Source of the DNA: Mesorhizobium ventifaucium
GTDB lineage: Bacteria; Pseudomonadota; Alphaproteobacteria; Rhizobiales; Rhizobiaceae
Reading direction: 5' to 3'
Length of the DNA stretch: 64,000 nucleotides
Assembly (NCBI RefSeq): GCF_935822925.1
Contig: NZ_CAKXZS010000023.1
Coordinates: forward strand, 62,001-126,000
Position 1 is the first letter of the stretch. Each line of letters begins with the position of its first letter. This document shows positions 31,946 to 41,151 of the stretch, piece by piece. The notes beneath the pieces were generated by a model. It was not told where the DNA came from. It worked only from the letters and a program-made list of their open reading frames with translations, and did not search any database. The position numbers were made by a program, and so were the translations under genes.

Positions 31946-31963
31946 ATCCCGCGCACAGCGCCA

Positions 31964-32341
31964 ATGGCAGGTTATAAATGGTGGAATGCTAGCCCTTCAG
32001 TCATTAAGCCGATGATAAAAGCGGATACTCCGTTCGCCCTTATGCTGGAGATGCACGCCGTGGTCTTAGGCGTTCCAGCGCTTATTCTGCTGGCATCAGG
32101 CGCAATCGTTGCATTGATACGCCCTTGGCGCTTTTCTTCATCGGTCGGCTTGGCTTGCAAACTGGCTTCAGGAGTTGGCATCATGGCTGTGGCAGTTGTG
32201 CTCGCACAGGGAGCATTTCTTCTCGGCTTTGGCACGCTGTTAGAGGATCCACGCTATCGTTCTCACTTCGTCTGTGAACCCTGCTTTGAGTCCGCAAAGG
32301 GGCCGTCAACAGAACGGCCGCTTTGTTGCGCCGCTTCCTGA
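31964..32341 (+). CDS. Small hypothetical membrane protein
   Basis: This 125-codon frame has two hydrophobic segments (VVLGVPALILLASGAIVALI, about 33-52, and a second about 64-90) and a Cys-containing tail (FVCEPCFES, CCAAS). It begins 18 bp after the larger membrane-protein gene on the same strand, so the two may be an operon. I recognise no family. Coding status is plausible rather than certain. Confidence 0.45.
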   Translation: MAGYKWWNASPSVIKPMIKADTPFALMLEMHAVVLGVPALILLASGAIVALIRPWRFSSSVGLACKLASGVGIMAVAVVLAQGAFLLGFGTLLEDPRYRSHFVCEPCFESAKGPSTERPLCCAAS

Positions 32342-32713
32342 TAGCTGCCGGACTGCTTACGGCCCACTATGCTCTCGAGCAGCAATGCGCCGCTTATCGG
32401 ACATTGAGACCAGCGTCGCTGTGCGCTCAGAAACGGACCCTCTCGATCCAGAATCGGCAGCTGGATGGACCAGCAAGCGCGCCGAGCAGCAGACGCGCTC
32501 GGCCGAAGAGTCTAGCACCTGGTCGGTGATCAGTCGGGTCCCAAACCAATTTCCTCCTCCCGCGCTCCACTTTATTGCAAGACGGTCAAATTTGAGCTTT
32601 CGCATTCATGTTTTGTCGAGCGTATCTCTTAGAGTCGCTTAAACTTTCTGCGCCGTAAGTTTTAGCCGTGCTGAATCGCCGTCAGCGCCGATGACGACGA
32701 AATAGGAGAACGC
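32342..32713. other. Gap before the small coiled-coil gene
   Basis: About 370 bp. Open frames exist on both strands, but they have Ser/Arg-rich, non-protein-like composition and no ribosome-binding site that I would trust. Nothing else was recognised. Confidence 0.45.
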
Positions 32714-33001
32714 ATGACTCGCAATCACGTTGAACGTCTTGAAGAGTTCAGGGAAATCCTGGTCGCGACTCGACGCGAAAGAGTCCGTAACGTGCACCAT
32801 ACCCGCGACGCAATGCGGGCAAGCGGCTTTCAGATCGGGGACAGCGACGGCTCCAGCTACGGAGCCGAGCTAAAGGAGCTCCAAGAGGAAATCGAGGCAG
32901 TCGATCGCGCCATCGAAGACGAGAAGCGGCTGGCCTTGGTCCTTGAGAGTGCGGCTCAACCCCGCCGACCAATTAAGCCGAGAATCGTGAAGGGAACATA
33001 G
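32714..33001 (+). CDS. Small coiled-coil hypothetical protein
   Basis: This is a 95-residue, strongly charged, probably helical protein (HVERLEEFREIL; ELKELQEEIEAVDRAIEDEK). A good ribosome site, AGGAG, lies 5 nt before the ATG. No family is recognised and no neighbour clearly shares its operon. The heptad-like Leu/Ile spacing suggests a short coiled coil. Confidence 0.6.
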   Translation: MTRNHVERLEEFREILVATRRERVRNVHHTRDAMRASGFQIGDSDGSSYGAELKELQEEIEAVDRAIEDEKRLALVLESAAQPRRPIKPRIVKGT

Positions 33002-33533
33002 AGTGGGGGACGGCCCTTGGTGCCCGTCGCGTGGATTCGCCTGCGACATCGTGTCGGGCTCGTCGCCGCCGTGCTACAGAGCCCTGAACGTCATCCGTTG
33101 CCATCAAACGTGGGGCAGGGGCGGCCGAAGCCGCCCTGTGTCGATGTCGACTTCGCTGTGTCCATCGTTGTCGATGCCGTCGCTACCCTCGCCAACGGCG
33201 TTCTTCAGGTATCCGATCTGAAACGCGATATTTGGAGATGATATCACGGAGGCCAGCTTCTGGCGCAAAGCGGTCGGCACTACCCTGGATGAAAGGTCGG
33301 CTTTCTAGCCTCATCATCCCGAAAGCGGACGTTCCGCTTCCGGCCCCAACCAGGACGCTCATTGTTTGGCGCTGAGCGTCGGCAGTTTAGTGAAAAGCGA
33401 TCCGTCAAAACCTTACCTGACTCGCCGTTTCCCACAGTCAGGATCAAATCCGGACGAGAAAGGACCAAGTCGGCTTTGGGGCGGGAAAACAGCGCGAGCG
33501 TTATCGCTTGGTCGAGCCCGCGGGGAAACTGGC
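33002..33533. other. Gene-poor gap
   Basis: About 530 bp with no supported gene. It contains the inverted repeat GAAAGCGGACGTTCCGCTTC (33323-33342), the most symmetrical copy of the GCGGAC snippet seen in the neighbouring gaps. The composition looks like decayed accessory DNA. Confidence 0.5.
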
Positions 33534-34181
33534 CTATGGCTTTCTAAAGAAGCCGGACAGAATATTCGGACCCACTTCGCCGGGCCGCAGTCTAATCCCG
33601 TCCTCGAAGCAGTTCAGCGTCACGCACTGGAAGCCGCTGTGTGCGAGGAGTGCCACCAGCGAGTCACGGTCGAAATGGTGCAGGTGCTCGTTGGGGAGAC
33701 GCATACGCCACGTTCGGAACCACGCGTCGCCGGCGGTGCCGAGCTCGCGCCAGCGGCAATAAGGGACGGCGACGGCCAGGTAGCGGGCCTGAAGGCGGGC
33801 GAGGAAACCCAGGTCCGGGATGTGCTCAAGCACGTCGAACATGGCGACGAGATCCCACGAGCTGGCGAGAGCCTCGTCCCAACCGACAAAGCGGACGCCC
33901 TTGGGCAGCGGAAACCTGGCGACGTCGCAGCCGGCGCAGTCGGCGACCCCGGTTATTTTCGCGGCTTCGACGAATGTCCCCGTGCCATATCCAATCTCCA
34001 GCACGGAACGAGGAATTTGGCCGGTGATTCCCAGCACCCAGCCAAGTCGCTGATATCCGAGCTTGATGGTCCGGTCACTCAGGTCCTCGTAATAGGAAAT
34101 GTATTGCTTGTCGTACTTGATCGGTGTGAAGTCGATCTGGTGGATCACACCAAACCCGTCGACCTCGTAGTTGTCCAACAT
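33534..34181 (-). CDS. Class I SAM-dependent methyltransferase
   Basis: The 215-residue protein has the SAM-binding motif I LEIGYGTGTF (61-70) and the DVLEHI motif typical of methyltransferase-11/23-type enzymes. A HHFDRDSL segment and a C-terminal strand follow. Such proteins often modify sugars or small molecules in surface-polysaccharide clusters, but no such genes are adjacent, so the substrate is unknown. It is isolated, with non-coding DNA on both sides. Confidence 0.8.
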   Translation of the reverse strand: MLDNYEVDGFGVIHQIDFTPIKYDKQYISYYEDLSDRTIKLGYQRLGWVLGITGQIPRSVLEIGYGTGTFVEAAKITGVADCAGCDVARFPLPKGVRFVGWDEALASSWDLVAMFDVLEHIPDLGFLARLQARYLAVAVPYCRWRELGTAGDAWFRTWRMRLPNEHLHHFDRDSLVALLAHSGFQCVTLNCFEDGIRLRPGEVGPNILSGFFRKP

Positions 34182-34449
34182 TAGCGCGCGGCCTCCGGCT
34201 TCCGAATTCCTTACATGGCAGAGCTAAACGCGACGTAACCGGACAACTGAGCGGTTCCGGTATTCGGGCGGTAGCGGATCGGCCGCTTTAGCCATATGGC
34301 TCCCAATCACGGACGGTCAGGTTACGTCACCAATCACGACGTTTGGCACATTGGCGCCAAGCGTCCGCTCCTGGCGCATCTTTCCATTTGACTATAGGCG
34401 CATCGCACCCCAAGCGGTAGTTTAGCGTCGGATTTTCACTGGTATCTGG

Positions 34450-35238
34450 TCAGCGGCCGCGCTCCCAGCGCAGTGCGTTGAGCCGGGGATCGGCGGCAAA
34501 GGCCGTCCTGGAAAACTCGATCCGCTTTTCCGGGAACTCACAGATCGCCTGCACGCCGAAGGTGCCCAGCCTGATGCGCCAGGTATGGGGTTCCAGCGGT
34601 TTCGGCTTGGCAAAGCCGCTACATGCCAGCAGCGCCACATTGGCGCCTTTCGGGTCGCGCACGGAGCGATAGCGGATCGCCTCGAGCCCGGCTTCGCGCG
34701 CGACGTCGGCAATATTTTGGCAGGCAGCGTAGTCGGTCGGGTGCGTCCACGCCGCCGCGTCGCGGTCGAGCGGCGGACGCGTCAGGTCGATCATTTTTGT
34801 GCTGCGTATCGCGGCGGCGAAGGCGGTGTATTCGGCGGCGTCGCGCGGCCACGGCGTAGCCGGCGATTCCGCGAAGAACAGCAGGCGGTAGAAAGCCATT
34901 TCGGAAACTGCGGTCATCATGGTTTCCGCCGCGTAGTAGACGCCCTTGGTCCTGCCGGCGCGGCGGAAGCGCGAACCGTGCGGATAGATCGAGCCGTAGC
35001 GGAAGGGCGTTGCCAAGAGATAATGCAGATGCCGGCATTCCAAGGGGATTTGCGGCTTGGTTTCCTCGATCAGGTCTTCGAGGAGGGCCTGCTCGTCGAG
35101 CGTGTCAACGACTTTCAATGTCGAGACGCGGTGCTGCGCCTCGACCATGCGCCAGTATTTGCCGTCGAGCCGATATTTGCCATTAAGTTTGGCGGCCTCA
35201 GACGAGAGCGCGTCGGGAGTCCAAATAGGCGATGACAT
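34450..35238 (-). CDS. RES-domain toxin (NAD+ phosphorylase family)
   Basis: The 262-residue protein has the RES-fold residues: Arg in SRFRRAG (about 90-93), Glu in AVSE (113) and Ser in IRYRSVR (192), with the family segment DPKGANVALL. Characterised RES toxins deplete NAD+. Its start overlaps the 3' end of the Xre/MbcA-type antitoxin by 41 bp, implying coupled translation in an antitoxin-first operon. The conserved N-terminus (PIWTPDAL...VEAQHRVSTLK) supports this start. Confidence 0.9.
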   Translation of the reverse strand: MSSPIWTPDALSSEAAKLNGKYRLDGKYWRMVEAQHRVSTLKVVDTLDEQALLEDLIEETKPQIPLECRHLHYLLATPFRYGSIYPHGSRFRRAGRTKGVYYAAETMMTAVSEMAFYRLLFFAESPATPWPRDAAEYTAFAAAIRSTKMIDLTRPPLDRDAAAWTHPTDYAACQNIADVAREAGLEAIRYRSVRDPKGANVALLACSGFAKPKPLEPHTWRIRLGTFGVQAICEFPEKRIEFSRTAFAADPRLNALRWERGR

Positions 35239-35581
35239 CGACTAGTCCTGCTATCGTCACGATTTTTTCGAGCGGGGTGCCATCGAAGGCCGTGTTGGCG
35301 TTCTTCAGCCATGCCCGGGCGACGGTCTCGTCGCCGCCGACAATGGCGTCGAGCGAGCGAAACAGGCGGACGAACAGCACGGCAAGCTCGAACGGCTTGG
35401 TTCCACGCTCCAGCAGGAACTCTTGCCTGCGCATGCGAGAAACCGTGGCTTCCGAAACCCCGATGATGGAGGCCAGAATCCTGGCGGTAATGTCCAGCAG
35501 GTCGGCGGCGCGCAGCGTGGCCTTGGTCAGGACTGCATTTTCGGCCGCGTTGGCGGCGGGATGGGGTTGCATCGCCGGCAT
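35198..35581 (-). CDS. Xre/MbcA/ParS-type antitoxin
   Basis: This 127-residue protein has an N-terminal helix-turn-helix region (about 30-60: LASIIGVSEATVSRM) and the C-terminal toxin-binding DUF2384-type domain (AWLKNANTAFDGTPLEKI, then a final helix). It pairs with the RES toxin downstream. I chose the ATG at 35581 because AGGAG lies just before it; an upstream GTG-region start adds ten residues. It should also autoregulate the operon. Confidence 0.9.
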   Translation of the reverse strand: MPAMQPHPAANAAENAVLTKATLRAADLLDITARILASIIGVSEATVSRMRRQEFLLERGTKPFELAVLFVRLFRSLDAIVGGDETVARAWLKNANTAFDGTPLEKIVTIAGLVDVIAYLDSRRALV

Positions 35582-35810
35582 CTTCTCCTTTCTGATGAAA
35601 ATGTAGACCATAAAAATTCATATGGAAAGACGCTGGCCTTAAACAATTTGTGCACTGCCGAGAGGCTGCTCGCGCGGCTCCCATCGCGCGTTGTCCAAAC
35701 GTGCTATGCGGAACACGCCCGTCGAATGTCGCATTTGCTTGGGCGCAGCCGCTGCAAAACTGGAATCCTGGCAAAGGACGCCGAGGATGACGACTGCGTT
35801 TGGAGGCGAG

Positions 35811-36230
35811 ATGGACGACACGCATAGCGGATCATGCCTGTGCGGGACTGTGCGGTTCAAGACACGAGGGGTCTTGCGCGGCGTCGTCTACTGCCACTGC
35901 TCGCAGTGCCGGAAGCAGAGCGGGCATTTCTACGCTGCAACCAATGTTCCCAACGCAGACATCACAATAGCGGGCGCGGAAAGCATCACCTGGTACGAAG
36001 CATCTTCGTTTGCCAGGCGCGGTTTCTGTAAGACATGCGGCTCGCTGCTGTTCTGGAAGCCGCAGGATGATGAATATGTCTCGATTCTCGCCGGACTGTT
36101 CGACAAGCCCACCGGACTTCAGGGCCAATGCCACATCTTCGTCGGCGACAAGGGCGACTACTACACGATCGACGATGGGCTGCCGCAGTTCGAGAAGTCG
36201 ACGCCGTCATCAAGGTCGCCGGATGAGTGA
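35811..36230 (+). CDS. GFA-family zinc protein
   Basis: The protein is about 139 residues with the glutathione-dependent formaldehyde-activating (GFA/CENP-V) fold: cysteines C9/C11, C28/C30/C33 (CHCSQC) and C73/C76 (CKTC) provide two zinc sites. Members bind glutathione adducts or are of unknown function. I chose the ATG at 35811 after GGAGGCG; an ATG at 35787 is also possible. It marks the return to ordinary genes after the RES/Xre pair. Confidence 0.88.
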   Translation: MDDTHSGSCLCGTVRFKTRGVLRGVVYCHCSQCRKQSGHFYAATNVPNADITIAGAESITWYEASSFARRGFCKTCGSLLFWKPQDDEYVSILAGLFDKPTGLQGQCHIFVGDKGDYYTIDDGLPQFEKSTPSSRSPDE

Positions 36231-36326
36231 CAAGCTCGCCGGCGACTGATTTTTTGCAGCGATCGCCTTATTCCCTTGATCCGGCCATTGCGCTATCCCC
36301 TGCCGGTGATTCGGAAAAGGTTTGGC

Positions 36327-36686
36327 ATGCAGCGGCTGATCGATGCTTTCTACAATTCAGTGCGGGCATTTCGCAAATTGGCTTCCAGCGAAAAAGCCTT
36401 CCAGCAGGAACTGATGCTGCTCGTGCTGGCGCTGCCGCTCGGCTGGTTTGTTTCGGTGTCGTGGCGCGGCTATGCGCTGCTGATCGGCGCGGTGCTGCTG
36501 CTGATCCTGGTCGAAGTGCTGAACACCGGCATCGAGGCCGCATGCGATGCATTCAGCCGGGAATTCAACGTCGATATCCAGCTCGCCAAGGACTGCGGTT
36601 CCCTGGCGGTGCTGATTTCAGTGGTGATCGTTGCCGGCGTCTGGGGCATCGCCATCATCGAGCGAATCCTGGGGCTACCGATCTAG
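36327..36686 (+). CDS. dgkA: Diacylglycerol kinase DgkA
   Basis: This 119-residue, three-helix membrane kinase has the family's catalytic EVLNTGIEAACD segment and the second-helix motif ERILG at the end. It phosphorylates diacylglycerol, recycling lipid released during periplasmic glucan or LPS modification. I chose the ATG at 36327, after GGAAAAGG. The length matches the family. Confidence 0.93.
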   Translation: MQRLIDAFYNSVRAFRKLASSEKAFQQELMLLVLALPLGWFVSVSWRGYALLIGAVLLLILVEVLNTGIEAACDAFSREFNVDIQLAKDCGSLAVLISVVIVAGVWGIAIIERILGLPI

Positions 36687-36726
36687 CCATCGAATCCCTA
36701 CATGCCGGTCACCACGATCTGATCCT

Positions 36727-36767
36727 ATGATCTGTTCCGAAAACCGGTATCCACTTTCCGGGATCAT
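36727..36767. repeat. Rhizobial palindromic intergenic repeat
   Basis: Outer arms ATGATC (36727-36732) and GATCAT (36762-36767) enclose the imperfect inner pair CCGAAAAC/TTTCCGG. The phrase CCGAAAACCGGTATCCACTT is one I associate with short repeats scattered through rhizobial genomes. It lies between dgkA and the hemerythrin gene. Confidence 0.6.
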
Positions 36768-36784
36768 GGTCTGAGGAGACCGAC

Positions 36785-37363
36785 ATGACCGTCGATTCCC
36801 TGCTGCTCGAACGCGCGGGCCTGCCGGCCGATTTGCGCTGGCTGGCCGATAAATACCCGCGCGAGGTCTGGCAGGGCCACGCCAACATCCACGGCATCGC
36901 CACTATGTGGCTGCAGCGGCACGACATGTTTCGCGAGCTCGGCGGCATGCTGACCAACGGCATTGGCGACTATCGCGAGGGCAGGCTGACGGTGACGGAA
37001 TTCGCGCGCTGGTTCGCGCCGCGGCTCAACCATTTTCTTGGGCATCTCGACGGCCACCACAATGTCGAGGATATCCATTATTTTCCGGTCTTCGCCAAGG
37101 CCGAGACCCGGCTGAGGCGCGGCTTCGAGATTCTCGATGCCGATCATCATACGATCCATGAAGGGCTGGAGCGCAATGCCGAGGCCGCATACGCTTTCAT
37201 CCGCACGCTTCAGGAGAGCGAGGACAAGCAGCGCTTTGCCGCCGATGCCTATGCCGACGAGAACAGCCGGCTGATCGCCATGCTGACCCGGCACCTTGCC
37301 GACGAGGAAGACCTGATCATCCCGCTGATACTCGATCGTGGCCGCGCGCTCGGTGTCGGCTGA
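36785..37363 (+). CDS. Hemerythrin HHE domain protein
   Basis: The 192-residue, four-helix protein has His/Glu iron ligands in a hemerythrin pattern: GHANIHG, LDGHHNVEDIHYFP, DADHHTIHEG and LTRHLADEEDLIIP. Such domains bind a di-iron centre for O2, NO or redox sensing. A GAGGAG ribosome site precedes the ATG. No partner gene is evident. Confidence 0.88.
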   Translation: MTVDSLLLERAGLPADLRWLADKYPREVWQGHANIHGIATMWLQRHDMFRELGGMLTNGIGDYREGRLTVTEFARWFAPRLNHFLGHLDGHHNVEDIHYFPVFAKAETRLRRGFEILDADHHTIHEGLERNAEAAYAFIRTLQESEDKQRFAADAYADENSRLIAMLTRHLADEEDLIIPLILDRGRALGVG

Positions 37364-37366
37364 TCC

Positions 37367-37963
37367 TCACGTCTCCTTAGCGTCCTTGGCACGTTCTTTC
37401 TTAGCGACATGGTTGGCGACGAACCAGGCAAGGACGGCTACGCCCAGGCCAATCGCCAGGGCGATCAGCAATCGCTCGTGACGGACCAACGCCTCGCCGA
37501 CGATGCGCTCCGCGCCCAGCCCGAACACATAGCCGATGGTGGTGAACAGTCCGGCCCAGATCATCGATGAAATGGCGTTGAGAATGACAAAGCGCGTCAC
37601 GGCAATGCCGGACAATCCGGCCGCGATGCCGCCGACCAGGCGCAGGCCGTAAATGAAACGGTTCGACAGCACGAAAATGTCGGGATGGGTGGAGACAAGA
37701 CGATAGGCGTGGCTGAAACCCGGCCGGCCCTTCAGTTTGACCACGAACGGATGGTCGGCGAAGCTTCGTCCGAGGATAAAGAAAAAGCTGTCGCCGAGAA
37801 AGGCGCCGATGGCTGCCGCCAGAAACGCCTGCCACAGCACGAAAACATGCTGATGCGCGAAAAACCCGCCGAGGAGGGCGGCACTTTCGCCCTCGGCGAC
37901 ACAGCCCAGAAAGACGGCAATCAGCCCATATTGCTCGATGAGATTATGAATGGCATCCGTCAT
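37367..37963 (-). CDS. DedA family membrane protein
   Basis: The 198-residue protein has the DedA/VTT layout: a re-entrant E-rich start (CVAEGESAALLGGFF), a central NRFIYGLRLVGGIAAGLSG motif and C-terminal helices. DedA proteins flip or recycle lipid carriers such as undecaprenyl phosphate. Its start overlaps the stop of the DUF1003 gene by 4 bp, so the two are translationally coupled. Confidence 0.9.
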   Translation of the reverse strand: MTDAIHNLIEQYGLIAVFLGCVAEGESAALLGGFFAHQHVFVLWQAFLAAAIGAFLGDSFFFILGRSFADHPFVVKLKGRPGFSHAYRLVSTHPDIFVLSNRFIYGLRLVGGIAAGLSGIAVTRFVILNAISSMIWAGLFTTIGYVFGLGAERIVGEALVRHERLLIALAIGLGVAVLAWFVANHVAKKERAKDAKET

Positions 37964-38523
37964 GAAGGCGTCCGCTGCTTCGACAGAATCTCGTCGATCC
38001 GCTTCACCTGCTCGGCCAACTGCGCGATCTCGTCGCGCATGCCAACGACCTGGCTGTGGCGCAGTTCGTCCAGCTTCTCATGCAGCGCCATGATCTCGAT
38101 CTCGGCCTTGAGATTGACCTCGTAGTCGTGGGCGGCGTCGATGCGGTCGCGCTCGGCCTGGCGGTTCTGCGCCATCATGATCACCGGCGCCTGCAGCGCA
38201 GCGACCATCGAGAGGATAAGGTTGAGGAAGATGAAGGGATAGGGATCGAAGGCATCGCGCGACAACAGCCAGGCATTGCCTGACGTCCACAGGATCAGGA
38301 AGGCGAGGAAGCCAAGGATGAAGGACCACGAGCCGCCGATCCGGGCGATGGTGTCGGCGAGGCGGTCGCCAAACGTCTGGTGAAATGCGACGGCCTTGTT
38401 GGTGTCCTTCGCGATCGTGGTGCGTTCGAGCGTGCTTTGCAGCACCTGGTTCTCGACCTGGCTTAGGCCATCTGGCCTTCGCCTCAGCCAGCGCTTTGCC
38501 AAATCTTCGATCGTCTTGTTCAT
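37960..38523 (-). CDS. DUF1003 membrane protein
   Basis: This 187-residue protein has two membrane segments (SWSFILGFLAFLILWTSG and PFIFLNLILSMVAALQAPVI), typical of DUF1003, followed by a charged coiled-coil tail. The conserved DPYPFIFLNLILS and MMAQNRQAERDR phrases are visible. The function is unknown. It is upstream of and coupled to dedA. The reading frame stays open upstream, but the ATG at 38523 gives the family length. Confidence 0.9.
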   Translation of the reverse strand: MNKTIEDLAKRWLRRRPDGLSQVENQVLQSTLERTTIAKDTNKAVAFHQTFGDRLADTIARIGGSWSFILGFLAFLILWTSGNAWLLSRDAFDPYPFIFLNLILSMVAALQAPVIMMAQNRQAERDRIDAAHDYEVNLKAEIEIMALHEKLDELRHSQVVGMRDEIAQLAEQVKRIDEILSKQRTPS

Positions 38524-38607
38524 TGTCGCCTCCGTCGTCAGCGATAGACGTAGAGGCTGCCGGTTCGCACGGGAAGTGGTAGATTGCCGCGACAGGGTGA
38601 GGAAACA

Positions 38608-39321
38608 ATGATGAATTTTCAGAAAATCCGCGCCCGCGCGGCCAAACGCAAGGGCGGGGAAGCGGTGCTGGCGTCGCTGCTGGGGCCGATGCCCGACAAC
38701 GCCGCAGTGGCTGACATTACCGATGACCGCATCCTGTCGACCATGGCCGAGCGTGTTTTTGCCGCAGGCTTCGTCTGGCGGGTCATCGAGCAGAAATGGC
38801 CGGGTTTCGAACAAGCGTTTCTCGGCTTTGAGCCGAAACGGCTGTTGTTCCAGCCTGACGATTTCTGGCACGATTTGACGGCCGACGAGCGCATCGTGCG
38901 CAATCCGCAGAAGATCAAGTCGGTTCGCGAAAACGCGGCCTTCGTCGAGCTTGTGTCGAAGGAGCATGGCGGCTTTGGCAGGTTCCTCGCCGACTGGCCA
39001 GAAGACGACCAGGTTGGGCTGATGGCCTATCTCGCCAAGCATGGCAGCCGGCTTGGCGGCAATACCGGCCAGTATTTTTTGAGGTGGCTGGAGTGGGACG
39101 CCTTCATCGTCTCAGGCGACATGGCGGCCGCACTTCGCGACGCTGGCCTGGACATCGCCGAACACCCGACATCGAAGCGGGATCTCGACAAGATCCAGAA
39201 CCAGATCAATGCCTGGGCGGCGGATACCGGGCTGCCGCGCCGGAATATTTCACGCATCCTGGCGATGTCGATCGGCGAAAACCACTCGCCGGAGGCACTG
39301 CGCGAATATATGGGCGAATAG
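38608..39321 (+). CDS. DNA-3-methyladenine glycosylase I (Tag)-like protein
   Basis: The protein is about 237 residues and resembles the Tag superfamily, with the segment GFVWRVIEQKWPGFEQAFLGF and RIVRNPQKIKSVRENA. It lacks the N-terminal Cys and C-terminal His/Cys zinc ligands of E. coli Tag, so it may belong to a divergent branch whose glycosylase activity is not assured. The start follows GAGG by a few bases. It is divergent from DUF1003. Confidence 0.78.
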   Translation: MMNFQKIRARAAKRKGGEAVLASLLGPMPDNAAVADITDDRILSTMAERVFAAGFVWRVIEQKWPGFEQAFLGFEPKRLLFQPDDFWHDLTADERIVRNPQKIKSVRENAAFVELVSKEHGGFGRFLADWPEDDQVGLMAYLAKHGSRLGGNTGQYFLRWLEWDAFIVSGDMAAALRDAGLDIAEHPTSKRDLDKIQNQINAWAADTGLPRRNISRILAMSIGENHSPEALREYMGE

Positions 39322-39429
39322 GACGCGATGGTCCGATCGGTCAGACACGAATGACATAGGTCATTCGTTCTGGGATGGTCCAAGCAAACGCCATTGCCCG
39401 GCGAATTCTGTCGCGCTAAGTCAGCAGGC

Positions 39430-41145
39430 ATGACCGACAAGACCGCTTCCGACATATTGCGCATCGCCGTCGCCCAGCTCAATCCAACGGTTGGCGATGT
39501 CGCCGGCAATCTCGTCAAGGCGCGCGAGGCGAGGGCGGATGCCGCCCGACAAGGCGCCGACCTCGTGCTGTTCACCGAGCTTTTCCTCGCCGGTTATCCC
39601 CCCGAAGATCTGGTGCTGAAGCCGGCGTTCTTGAAGGCCTGCGAGCGGGCGGCGCAGGACTTCGCTGGCGACACTGCCGATGGCGGGCCGGGCGTCATCA
39701 TCGGCACGCCGCTGAAGCGCAAGAGCGGCACGCACAATTCGATCATCTTTGCCGATGGCGGCAAGATCCTTGCCGAGCGCTACAAGCTCGATTTGCCGAA
39801 CTACGGCGAATTCGACGAGAAGCGCGTCTTCCAGGCCGGCCCTGAAATCCAGGGGCCGGTCAATTTCCGCGGCGTACGCCTGGGAATTCCGATCTGCGAA
39901 GACATCTGGGGCGATGTCGGCGTCTGCGAGACGCTGGCCGAAAGCGGCGCTGAAATCCTGCTGGTGCCGAACGGCTCGCCCTATTATCGCGGCAAGGTCG
40001 ATATCCGCCAGCAGGTTGTCATTCGCCAGGTCATCGAATGTGGACTGCCGATCATCTACGCCAATCAGCTTGGCGGCCAGGACGAACTGATCTTCGACGG
40101 CGCGTCGTTCGCCATAGGTTCGGACAAGACGCTGGCCTTCCAGATGAGCCAGTTCGAGGAAGCGGTCAACGTCACCACCTGGAAGCGCAACCGCGCCGCC
40201 GCAGGCGCGCAAAATGGAAATAATTCCGAGGGCTGGGTCTGCTCCGAAGGACCAATGTCGAAAATCCCGGAAAAGGAGGAGGCCGATTACCGCGCCTGCA
40301 TGCTGGGCCTGCGCGACTACGTCAACAAGAATGGCTTCAGGAACGTTGTGCTCGGCCTCTCCGGCGGCATCGATTCGGCGATCTGCGCAGCGCTTGCCGT
40401 CGATGCACTCGGCGAGGAGCGGCTGCGCGCCGTGATGATGCCCTACCGCTACACCTCGAAGGACTCGCTTGCAGATGCCGAGGACTGCGCCCGCGCGCTC
40501 GGCTGCCGCTACGACATCGTGCCGATCTTCGAGCCGGTCGAGGGATTCCTGCATACGCTGACGCAGCTTTTCGAGGGCACCAAGGAAGGCATCACTGAAG
40601 AAAACCTGCAGAGCCGCGCGCGCGGCACCATTTTGATGGCAATCTCCAACAAGTTCGGCTCGATGGTGGTCACCACCGGCAACAAGAGCGAGATGTCGGT
40701 CGGCTACGCCACGCTCTACGGCGATATGAATGGCGGCTTCAACCCGATCAAGGACCTCTATAAGATGCAGGTTTATGCGCTGGCGCGCTGGCGCAACACC
40801 CATGTGCCGCCGGGTGCGCTGGGCCCTTCCGGCGAGGTGATCCCGAACAACATCATCGACAAGGCGCCGTCGGCGGAACTGCGCGAGAACCAGACGGATC
40901 AGGATTCGCTGCCGCCCTACCCGGTGCTGGACGACATATTGGAGTGTCTGGTCGAGAACGAGATGGGTGTCGACGAGATCGTTGCCCGCGGCCACGACCG
41001 GGCGACGGTGACGCGCGTCGAGCATCTGCTCTACATCGCCGAATACAAGCGTCGGCAGGCGGCGCCGGGCGTGAAGATCACCAAAAAGAATTTCGGCCGC
41101 GACCGCCGTTATCCCATCACCAACCGGTTCAGGGATGGCGGATAG
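39430..41145 (+). CDS. nadE: Glutamine-dependent NAD+ synthetase
   Basis: The 571-residue enzyme has an N-terminal nitrilase domain with the Glu/Lys/Cys triad ([37 protein letters not shown]) and a C-terminal synthetase domain with the PP-loop [10 protein letters not shown]. It amidates deamido-NAD using glutamine. I chose the ATG at 39430; the open frame extends 12 codons. It overlaps the ABC remnant downstream only through that fragment's spurious start. Confidence 0.97.
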   Translation: MTDKTASDILRIAVAQLNPTVGDVAGNLVKAREARADAARQGADLVLFTELFLAGYPPEDLVLKPAFLKACERAAQDFAGDTADGGPGVIIGTPLKRKSGTHNSIIFADGGKILAERYKLDLPNYGEFDEKRVFQAGPEIQGPVNFRGVRLGIPICEDIWGDVGVCETLAESGAEILLVPNGSPYYRGKVDIRQQVVIRQVIECGLPIIYANQLGGQDELIFDGASFAIGSDKTLAFQMSQFEEAVNVTTWKRNRAAAGAQNGNNSEGWVCSEGPMSKIPEKEEADYRACMLGLRDYVNKNGFRNVVLGLSGGIDSAICAALAVDALGEERLRAVMMPYRYTSKDSLADAEDCARALGCRYDIVPIFEPVEGFLHTLTQLFEGTKEGITEENLQSRARGTILMAISNKFGSMVVTTGNKSEMSVGYATLYGDMNGGFNPIKDLYKMQVYALARWRNTHVPPGALGPSGEVIPNNIIDKAPSAELRENQTDQDSLPPYPVLDDILECLVENEMGVDEIVARGHDRATVTRVEHLLYIAEYKRRQAAPGVKITKKNFGRDRRYPITNRFRDGG

Positions 41146-41151
41146 ATCGCC

